A stretch of DNA of 20,636 nucleotides, taken from positions 1-20,636 of the forward strand of contig CAINVI010000202.1 in assembly GCA_903854075.1 (NCBI GenBank), written 5' to 3'. The notes below the pieces were generated by a model. It was not told where the DNA came from, made no database searches, and saw only the letters and a list, made by a program, of their open reading frames with translations. This stretch comes from Candidatus Pollutiaquabacter sp. (GTDB taxonomy: Bacteria; Bacteroidota; Bacteroidia; AKYH767-A; 2013-40CM-41-45). This document shows positions 13,895-20,636 of the stretch, piece after piece (position 1 is the first letter of the stretch; the number at the start of each line of letters is the position of its first letter). The position numbers were made by a program, and so were the translations under genes.

Positions 13895-16800
13895 TTAAGG
13901 CTGGAAGAAGAATGGTGCCACCAAACTGCTGGCATCATACGTAATATAGTCGGAAGCATCGACGAATCCGTCGCCATTCATATCCGTGGCGTAATAATCG
14001 AATAACAGACCGGCAGCGTTGTCAAGATCAAATAACGTGAAGTCCGTAGCATCGATAAAGTCGTCCTGATTCAGATCGCCCGTCCACATAGCGTAAGTGC
14101 CGGTAGCGACTTCTACCATCGGATCCAGGCCAATTGACCACGCCTGCGAAAGCCCGGTGGTAAAGTTATAGTTCGTGGTAGCACTACACAATACCGGTGC
14201 AGCACTCCATGTCTCCAAGGCGTTACGATGGGTGATACCGATCCAATAACTGGTGCCCGGAAGGGCGGTGGTGAACGTCGCAGTTGCAATACCGGATATA
14301 GACAGTACTGCCTTTTGTGATTCAATAATTGTTGCCGTACTGGCCGAGTCGTAAAGTGTCACCGTAATCGTATCCACCTCGGTACCTGTTGCACCAATAA
14401 CAAATTGATTGGAGAGCACCGGAACCATCGCCGGAGTAGCGGCGAACAAATCCATATATCCTTGAATGAACAGGTTCAGGTTCAGCGTAACTCCGGAAGG
14501 ACAACTGTTTATAGTAAGTTGTAGTATTTCCGTGGCACAACCACTTACCGAACTGTAGGTGCCGGATGTGGTGTAGGTTTGACCGTTCACCGACCAGGTA
14601 TACGTATCACACGCAGTGATAGTCGTAGTGTTAGTAGTGCTTGAAGTGATTGTTAACGTCAGTACATCTGTTACACAACCATTCACTGAAGAATAGGTGC
14701 CGCTCTGTGTGTAGGTCTGTCCGTTAACCGACCAGGTGTAATTGTCGCAGGCGGAAGCAGTGGTAGGAACCGTAGTGCTTGGTGTGATGGTCAATGTAAG
14801 CGTGGCAATACTATCGCAACCGTTAGCAGCAGCTCCAGTGGCCGTGTAAGTACCACTTGATGTATAGGTGGTTCCGTTTAGCGACCAGGTAAAACTTCCA
14901 CAAGCATTAGCCGAACCACTACCGGTGATAGCAGCAGGTTGAGTAACCGTCACCGAAACGGTATCATCACATCCTGCCGCGTCTACTACAATATACGAGT
15001 ATGTTCCTGCGGTGAGCGGGAAGTTGCCCGTATTTGTGTAAGGCGCTGTTCCATTCGTTGCGGAAACGTTGACTGTCGTTGTGCCGCCATTACAAACAAT
15101 ATTACCTGCTGTTGCAGTAGCCGTAGGTTCAGGATTAACGGTGAATGTTACCGCTGCCGATGTCGCTGTACAGCCGGTTCCATCTGTCGCTGTGAATGTA
15201 TAGCTACCGGTAGTATTAACCGTCAGTGTTCGGCTCGTTGTTCCATTAAACGACCACACCAAACCGGATGGAACGTTTGAATACAACAACAGTGATCCAG
15301 ATCCGCATACGCTGGTAGCTCCTGCAGTGGAAATACTCGGAGTTGTTGTTGTACCGGTGATCTTAATATCATCTAAACGGAAAGATGTTGTTACATTCTT
15401 AGAGAAGCGAATCCAAAGATTGGATGTTGCCGGAATGCCACTGCTTACCGTCATCAGCTGCCAGGAACTAACCACTGTTGGCTGAGGAACAGACAACGCC
15501 GTAAAGTTGATACCATCGGTAGATACTTCGACTGTCATTCCATTGGTTAAATCAGAACGAAGCAATCCGTAACTTAAAACAAGAGATGAATAACCCAGCG
15601 TGTTGATACCGGAAACCGTAAAGGTTTTCAGGTTCCCGCCGGTGGTACCGAAGAAAATGTTTCCGCCACCACTCGCACCGGAATAGGTGCTGGACACGGT
15701 AGTAATTCGCACGTCTGTTCCGCTCGTACCCGCACTAAAGGTAATCGGAGCAGTGTTCTGCCAGCCGGAGAACGTATTCACCGACGTAGTACCAGTAGGT
15801 GCTCCCATATTTTCAGAGAATAATGTTCCGGAGAACTGGTAATTCTGAATGCTAACTACAGCAGGCAATGAAGTGGCTGTACAAGAGCCGTCCGTCACGG
15901 TTACTGTATAAGTGCCGCCGGTAGTTACTGTGATAGACTGTGTAGTTGCGCCGTTCGACCACAAATAACTACTGGCGGTTCCGGCTGTCAAGATTACAGA
16001 GCCTCCGCTACAGAAAGTAAGAGGGCCACCTGCGGTGATTGTGGCTGCCGCCGGTGCTGAAACCGTGGCGCTGGCTGTCTGAGAACAACCGGATGCATCA
16101 GTAGCGGTAATGGTATAGATACCGGCAGGTAAGCCCGTAGCAATTGCGGTAGTTTGAGCCGGTACACTGTTCCAAGAGTATGAAATTGGCGTGACGCCGG
16201 TTACTACCGTTACAGTAGCTGTTCCATCGTTCGCACCAGTACATGATTCACCGGTGGCGCTTGCAGTAATAGCGAGTGTGTTAAGCACAGCATCAGCATT
16301 CGTTAACGTAGCAACACTACGACGGGTAATAGTAGTAGTATTTGCAGTAGCTGACCAATTACCGTCTGCATCAGTAGCCGCGTTGAACAGCGTATTGTCT
16401 GCATTACGCACTTCGATACGTCGTACACCATTGACATTGTTTGCACCAATTGGAATAACAGCTACGTAATCACCGGCAACCGATGAGCTGCCCTGCGTCA
16501 AAACATCATTGATAACAGTAGGAAGTTCTGATTGAGAGGTATTAGTAGGTACCATCTGACGAGACTGGTAGCTGAACAACGGATCTCCGGTTCCTGCAGT
16601 GTTGTCATAAACCAGAACATACTTACCTCCGATACAAGCTGCAGAAGATCCCTTTAGGAAAGCGCCATCGTCAGTAGTCGCCGAAGTAAGTGCTGTATTA
16701 GCAATATCCAGCGCGGTCATGATCTTTGAGCCCACAAAGTTTGGAGCAGTCGGCATGATGCCTCCGCTCGCTACAAAACCAATTCGCATATTGTGATTAA

Positions 16801-19800
16801 AGCCGGGAGTAAAGCGACTGTTCGTACTACTGGCTGTTGGCTGAATGTATACCCAGAACGGACCGGAGCTACCATTAGCATCCGTAGTGAATACGTTGAG
16901 AATATTGCCGATACCGAAGCTGGTTCCCAACCACGTGTTTCCTGAACCATAGGAAGTGTTTGCTGTGGTGTCCGTACCAACGCCCGCTTTGATATCATAG
17001 CTGGTATTCGGCACCAGGTTGTCGATCTGCAAACAAACAGCAAATGGAACACGTGCATTGTGCGCGCTGGCGGTGGTTTTACCAGAAATGAATTTTGGTA
17101 CTACCAACTCGGTCATGGTTGGCAACAAGGTGATGATAATATTACTGCTTGATGCGGCCGTCAGTCCCGTTGCGGTAGCCTCAAGTACATACGTTCCCGG
17201 GCTGTCAAACGTCAAACCGGAGAACACGGCGACTCCACCCACACAATTCACTGTCAATATACCGGTGACATTTCCGGGACCGCTTAACTTAGTCAGTGTA
17301 ACAGCGCCTGTGTAATAGTTGTCAATCGTGAAATCGTTTCTGAATGCCTGTACCTCAAAGGAGGATACTACGTTGTTGACGATGCCGGATGCCGGCGTAT
17401 TGAAGAACGACAAGAACGTAGCTACACCAAGTACATTGAAAGGATTGCTTATAGCGGGCGTTAATGTTTCTCCCGCCGTTGCGTCAACCTGAAGCTGTAC
17501 GCCAATATCTTCCGGACTGTAGGTCACTCCCGTAATGGTGACGGAATTACTTCCGGCAGTTATGGTTCCTGTGGTGGTTCCTCCCAGTGCTCCAAAGCCG
17601 CTGAACAGGCTGAGAGATACGGTGGTGTTGACGCCAACCGCTTGTGGACTACCGGCACTGTCTTGCGATTGTACCACTACACTGAACGGTGTATTATCAA
17701 TTACATCCGCAAAACCATTTACAGATGTGATAACAAGTTTGGTAGCTTGTGAGGGTGCCGCTGTTGCCTGGGCAACCGGGTTGTTCTGTGCGGCCGATGT
17801 GTTGTATTTAGCAGATGCTCCGTTTCCGTTGAAGCCGTAAACACGGAAATAGTAAGTGGTACCTGCGGTGAGTCCGGTTACATTCACCACACTTGCTCCG
17901 CCGTTATACACTACCTGCTCGCCTGAGCCCGAGTAAACACTATTGGCCGTATAGTCATTTCCGTCAATCGGATCTGTAAATGCATTAACCGTATTGATTT
18001 TCACAATGCGGGATGTGGCATCACCGTTCGTCCAAATTACATCCATCGAGGTGGTGAGCACATTCAAGAAGGATACCAGTGAATCCTGTGCCAGTGGTGT
18101 TGTTGGGCCTTGTGCAGCTAATGTGAAGTCATCAATCGCCAGACCTTCATCATTACCAGCGTCGTTATTATCGGACCAGCGCAAAACTAAAGTTTGACCC
18201 GGCAACCAGTTGGTGTTAAGATTGAACGTAGCAGAAAGTGCCGTTTGATTAGCAGGAAGTGTTCCGTCCAGGTTAATGGCTGTACCACCACTCACCGGAT
18301 TGGTAAAGGTCAGCGATGACTCTGTAGTAAACACGCCACTATTAATATCTGCTGATCCAATTTGGTAGGCAAATACAAGTTGGTTAAGTCCTCCACTGCC
18401 ACCATTACGCCATTGCTGGCCGGTATAATTGATGGTGACAGATGTCAATGGTCCTCCAGTGTTATTGACAAACACGGCACCGAAAGCAGGAACTGTTGTT
18501 CCAGTTGCCAGCGATCCTAAAGCGCGATTGGTTGAGCCGGTTGCGCCGTAACTTTTTGTAGCCCCACTGGAACTGGTTCCATTATCCACGCCAAAAGTAA
18601 GATCGGTGCCCGTTCCACCAATGCTCATGTGCTGCCATCCGGTCAGATTAGTGGCATTTGCTGATGGGGTGGAAAGGTAATACGGCCCACGACCAAAGCC
18701 GGTCATTCCATAACTGCCACCGGCATTATTGGATAGTCCGTTGAAGTCCTGTGTGTATAAGCCTCCGCTATACAGAATATTTGTTGGCGTGGTGAAGGTC
18801 AAGCTGCCGAAAGAAGACGTGCGGTAGTTGATACTACTTCCACTTCCGTTGTAGTCGTAGGCGCGCGCATAATAGGTGGTTCCCGCGGTAAGGCCGGTCA
18901 GCGTAAGGGATGATGCGGCCGTACTGTTGAATACGAGCAGGTTGCCGGAGCCAAGGTCTGTTGCTGTCGTAATGTTACTGGACGCACCCGTGTACGTTGT
19001 GCCGTCGACAGGAACAAAAGAAATCGGCGATGTACTTACTACGATAAGGCGACTCGATCCGTTTCCTCCTGCATATCCGGTAACGGATGTGTCCGTTTTA
19101 AGACGCGTCAATGACATCGTTGCGGCTGCAGTCGGTTCTGCGGCCAGCGTAGTCGTGCTCGCGGTACCCGCACCTACGACCTGATAATTCGCTGTTACGC
19201 CACTTCCATTGTACTCGTATACGGTAAAGTGATATTGTGTTGATGCGGAAAGGTTGGTAACGGTTACTGCAGTTCCTGTTCCATCATAAATAATCTTATT
19301 TCCGGAACCTTGATCCAGCGCCGCAGTAAAGCTTGCGCTGACACCGCTTACTGATGCACCATCAGCTGGGGTGTAACTAACAGCGGAAGACTGACGGATT
19401 ACAATAAGGCGAGAAGCTCCGCTTCCTCCTGAAGTAGTTACATCAATACTGTTTCCGGTGATTGTTCCGAAGGTGATCGCGGAAGGAGAAACCGGTTCCG
19501 CTTCCAGTGCAAATCCGGTAACAGCGACAGGTTGGTTAGTGGCTGCGGTAGACGTATGATCAATATTTCCGGAATAAGATCCACTGGCAGCAGGATTGAA
19601 TCGAACATCGATCGTGGTGGAAGCGATCGAGCCCATCGGCATATCAATGATGTTTATCAATGACCCCATGCTTTCGTGAACATCACACATGTAATATAAC
19701 GTCGACGGCGTAGTAGCATCCGGCGTAAAAAAGGTAGAGTCGCCGTACTGTGTAACTCCATCAGTAATCACATCGCCGGAATTAGCACCGCCGCCAACCG

Positions 19801-20636
19801 AACTGTTGGTGAAAACAAATGGGTGTCCGAGTGTAGAGGAACAGCAAGTTCCTTGTCCGTCGAAATAAAACTTATAGGTCACTCCGCGCACCATGGTGAT
19901 GACCGGTCCTTGAACACTGTTTAACAGATAACCGTTGGGAGAGCCCACCCCGAAATACGGGTGAGTAGCATCTTTCGGTGCCACCTCCACCGTGTAAACG
20001 GTTGGGTAGGTTAAATAACTTAGGGTTAACGGTGACGAGGAAAATGAATTGGTTCCTGTTCTGATTTCAAAATTGGCCGGAGGCGTAACCGTAATATCGC
20101 CGGCAAGATTACTACCGGCCACCGTATACGACTGTGAGGCAGAAGGCGTTCCCGCTACGGTAGTGAAGGGTGTTAGTGATGAAGAAACAGAAATTAATGG
20201 CGATGTAGAGGAGTTGATGGTAAAAGTTAAAGCGACTGATGTGCCTCCGCCGGGAGCCGGAGTAGTGACATCGACGTTTACTGTACCTGCCGTGGCGATA
20301 TCAGCCACTGAAATAGGCGCCGTTAAGGTAGTGCTGTTCACGTAGGTAGTCGTCTTAGCAACGCCGCCCCAGTTGATGACCGATGCCGGATAGAAATTAC
20401 TGCCGGTAACCGTTAAGGTAAACGATGAGCCGCCGGCGGTGGCCGATGAAGGGCTCAGACTTGTGGCTACAGGCAATGGATAGTCGAGTGTGGTACTCGC
20501 TGGATTACCAGTGGTGGTAGTGGTGTTGTAAAGATTACCGGTGGTAGCGAATTCGTACGCGCGGAAATAATACGTTTGTCCTGGAGAAAGATTGGTGACG
20601 GTGGCGGAATTTGTGTTTCCAACAGAAATAATCTGC
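13895..20636 (-). CDS. Giant secreted multidomain adhesin-like protein (5' end beyond window)
   Basis: At least 2246 residues are visible and the frame is still open at the right edge, so the start and signal peptide are outside the window. The apparent start at 20476 is a TTG inside the gene; residues upstream (SPGQTYYFRAYEFATTG) are more Fn3-like repeat. Using residue 1 at 20476, the order is: TIG/IPT-like (4-88); a Bacteroidota extracellular domain (95-321) holding a cupredoxin-like insert (about 154-278); Fn3-like repeats (329-443, 448-563, 794-903); jelly-roll-like regions (569-788, 1546-1708); Big-like regions (912-1117); an unassigned domain (1122-1400); SprB repeats (1401-1476, 1784-1850); Ig-like stretches (1480-1543, 1716-1781); three tandem about 45-residue repeats (1857-1990); and a dockerin-like C-terminus. 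It is probably surface-bound or secreted. I see no classical type 9 secretion sorting tail. Domain names come from motif recognition. Confidence 0.9.
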   Translation of the reverse strand, partial: QIISVGNTNSATVTNLSPGQTYYFRAYEFATTGNLYNTTTTTGNPASTTLDYPLPVATSLSPSSATAGGSSFTLTVTGSNFYPASVINWGGVAKTTTYVNSTTLTAPISVADIATAGTVNVDVTTPAPGGGTSVALTFTINSSTSPLISVSSSLTPFTTVAGTPSASQSYTVAGSNLAGDITVTPPANFEIRTGTNSFSSSPLTLSYLTYPTVYTVEVAPKDATHPYFGVGSPNGYLLNSVQGPVITMVRGVTYKFYFDGQGTCCSSTLGHPFVFTNSSVGGGANSGDVITDGVTQYGDSTFFTPDATTPSTLYYMCDVHESMGSLINIIDMPMGSIASTTIDVRFNPAASGSYSGNIDHTSTAATNQPVAVTGFALEAEPVSPSAITFGTITGNSIDVTTSGGSGASRLIVIRQSSAVSYTPADGASVSGVSASFTAALDQGSGNKIIYDGTGTAVTVTNLSASTQYHFTVYEYNGSGVTANYQVVGAGTASTTTLAAEPTAAATMSLTRLKTDTSVTGYAGGNGSSRLIVVSTSPISFVPVDGTTYTGASSNITTATDLGSGNLLVFNSTAASSLTLTGLTAGTTYYARAYDYNGSGSSINYRTSSFGSLTFTTPTNILYSGGLYTQDFNGLSNNAGGSYGMTGFGRGPYYLSTPSANATNLTGWQHMSIGGTGTDLTFGVDNGTSSSGATKSYGATGSTNRALGSLATGTTVPAFGAVFVNNTGGPLTSVTINYTGQQWRNGGSGGLNQLVFAYQIGSADINSGVFTTESSLTFTNPVSGGTAINLDGTLPANQTALSATFNLNTNWLPGQTLVLRWSDNNDAGNDEGLAIDDFTLAAQGPTTPLAQDSLVSFLNVLTTSMDVIWTNGDATSRIVKINTVNAFTDPIDGNDYTANSVYSGSGEQVVYNGGASVVNVTGLTAGTTYYFRVYGFNGNGASAKYNTSAAQNNPVAQATAAPSQATKLVITSVNGFADVIDNTPFSVVVQSQDSAGSPQAVGVNTTVSLSLFSGFGALGGTTTGTITAGSNSVTITGVTYSPEDIGVQLQVDATAGETLTPAISNPFNVLGVATFLSFFNTPASGIVNNVVSSFEVQAFRNDFTIDNYYTGAVTLTKLSGPGNVTGILTVNCVGGVAVFSGLTFDSPGTYVLEATATGLTAASSSNIIITLLPTMTELVVPKFISGKTTASAHNARVPFAVCLQIDNLVPNTSYDIKAGVGTDTTANTSYGSGNTWLGTSFGIGNILNVFTTDANGSSGPFWVYIQPTASSTNSRFTPGFNHNMRIGFVASGGIMPTAPNFVGSKIMTALDIANTALTSATTDDGAFLKGSSAACIGGKYVLVYDNTAGTGDPLFSYQSRQMVPTNTSQSELPTVINDVLTQGSSSVAGDYVAVIPIGANNVNGVRRIEVRNADNTLFNAATDADGNWSATANTTTITRRSVATLTNADAVLNTLAITASATGESCTGANDGTATVTVVTGVTPISYSWNSVPAQTTAIATGLPAGIYTITATDASGCSQTASATVSAPAAATITAGGPLTFCSGGSVILTAGTASSYLWSNGATTQSITVTTGGTYTVTVTDGSCTATSLPAVVSIQNYQFSGTLFSENMGAPTGTTSVNTFSGWQNTAPITFSAGTSGTDVRITTVSSTYSGASGGGNIFFGTTGGNLKTFTVSGINTLGYSSLVLSYGLLRSDLTNGMTVEVSTDGINFTALSVPQPTVVSSWQLMTVSSGIPATSNLWIRFSKNVTTSFRLDDIKITGTTTTPSISTAGATSVCGSGSLLLYSNVPSGLVWSFNGTTSRTLTVNTTGSYTFTATDGTGCTATSAAVTFTVNPEPTATATAGNIVCNGGTTTVNVSATNGTAPYTNTGNFPLTAGTYSYIVVDAAGCDDTVSVTVTQPAAITGSGSANACGSFTWSLNGTTYTSSGTYTATGAAANGCDSIATLTLTITPSTTVPTTASACDNYTWSVNGQTYTQSGTYSSVNGCVTDVLTLTITSSTTNTTTITACDTYTWSVNGQTYTTSGTYSSVSGCATEILQLTINSCPSGVTLNLNLFIQGYMDLFAATPAMVPVLSNQFVIGATGTEVDTITVTLYDSASTATIIESQKAVLSISGIATATFTTALPGTSYWIGITHRNALETWSAAPVLCSATTNYNFTTGLSQAWSIGLDPMVEVATGTYAMWTGDLNQDDFIDATDFTLFDLDNAAGLLFDYYATDMNGDGFVDASDYITYDASSLVAPFFFQP
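13931..14080 (-). other. Dockerin-like calcium-binding block at the C-terminus
   Basis: Two EF-hand-like loops, GDLNQDDFIDATDFTLFD and DMNGDGFVDASDYITYD, are spaced as in type I dockerins, with Asp/Asn at the calcium-ligand positions. The preceding segment (THRNALETWSAAPV, YNFTTGLSQAW) belongs to a C-terminal module seen on many Bacteroidota secreted proteins. It probably stabilises or attaches the protein and is not evidence of a cellulosome; no cohesin is seen in the window. Confidence 0.75.
14507..14908 (-). repeat. Three tandem about 45-residue repeats in the giant protein
   Basis: The units begin ACGSFTWSLNGTTYTSSGTY, ACDNYTWSVNGQTYTQSGTY and ACDTYTWSVNGQTYTTSGTY, and each ends with Gly-Cys, an acidic/hydrophobic run and LTI. 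The second and third are nearly identical in protein and also similar in DNA, so they are probably recent duplications. The paired cysteines per unit could form an internal disulfide. Confidence 0.85.
19643..20017 (-). other. Cupredoxin-like domain inserted in the giant protein
   Basis: Residues about 154-278 (numbered from 20476) look like a blue-copper-type fold. GHPF supplies His218, and YYMCDVHESMG supplies Cys264, His267 and Met270, the full type 1 copper ligand set. HPYFGVGSPNGYLLN and VRGVTYKFYFDGQG match the front of a cupredoxin-like domain family found in other secreted proteins. It sits between FSSSPLTLS and GSIASTTIDVRFNP, two halves of an otherwise ordinary Bacteroidota extracellular domain. 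Copper binding is inference. Confidence 0.7.

Noticed and set aside
16191..16469. Open frames opposite the giant protein gene, such as this one
   Set aside because: They are low-complexity, Val/Ala-rich mirrors of the Thr/Ser/Gly-rich repeat protein and have no promoter or domain support.
13895..20476. Start of the giant gene at 20476
   Set aside because: The codon there is TTG, and the frame continues open to the window edge with further Fn3-like repeat sequence, so it is not the true start.

Overview
The window looks like a chromosomal segment from a member of the Bacteroidota. The reasons are TAnnTTTG-type -7 promoter elements, some with a TTG about 19-20 bases upstream; SprB-type and other large secreted repeat domains; a Porin_O_P-type porin; a DUF3575-like outer-membrane protein; and an arsR-DUF6428-acr3-arsC operon of the kind seen in that phylum. 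I cannot give a genus. No phage, insertion sequence, integrase or CRISPR array was seen.

Layout. 1-186: minus-strand tRNA-Asn(GTT) with its promoter and 3' flank. 345-1778: plus-strand PfkB-family kinase followed by a small lipoprotein. 1814-4191: a nitroreductase and an SF2 helicase, divergently transcribed from facing TAnnTTTG boxes. 4203-9348: a sulfatase locus, with a formylglycine-generating enzyme (minus) divergent from a large secreted sulfatase (plus), then a strong terminator and a phosphate-selective-type porin. 9391-10122: a small outer-membrane beta-barrel-like protein. 10195-12456: a four-gene arsenic resistance operon (minus) with an ArsR operator and promoter overlapping upstream of arsR. 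12593-13048: a GreA/GreB C-terminal-domain protein. 13060-13809: an exported DsbA/FrnE-like oxidoreductase. 13838-20636: a terminator and then one giant secreted multidomain protein on the minus strand, whose N-terminus lies beyond the right edge.

How the genes work together. The sulfatase carries the CSPTR motif that is converted to formylglycine. Its divergent neighbour has the cysteine pair of the aerobic, copper-dependent converting enzyme and a lipoprotein signal, so both partners appear to meet outside the cytoplasm. The porin may admit substrate or released sulfate. In the ars operon, ArsR senses As(III), ArsC reduces arsenate, Acr3 exports arsenite, and DUF6428 has an unknown role but a cysteine-rich tail. 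The giant protein is a mosaic of TIG, Fn3-like, jelly-roll, SprB and tandem repeats with a dockerin-like calcium block at its C-terminus.

The most unusual structure is a complete cupredoxin-like domain with the type 1 copper ligand set (His, Cys, His, Met), apparently inserted inside another extracellular domain of the giant protein. Otherwise the gene content is ordinary for the phylum, and I found no convincing new multi-gene system.
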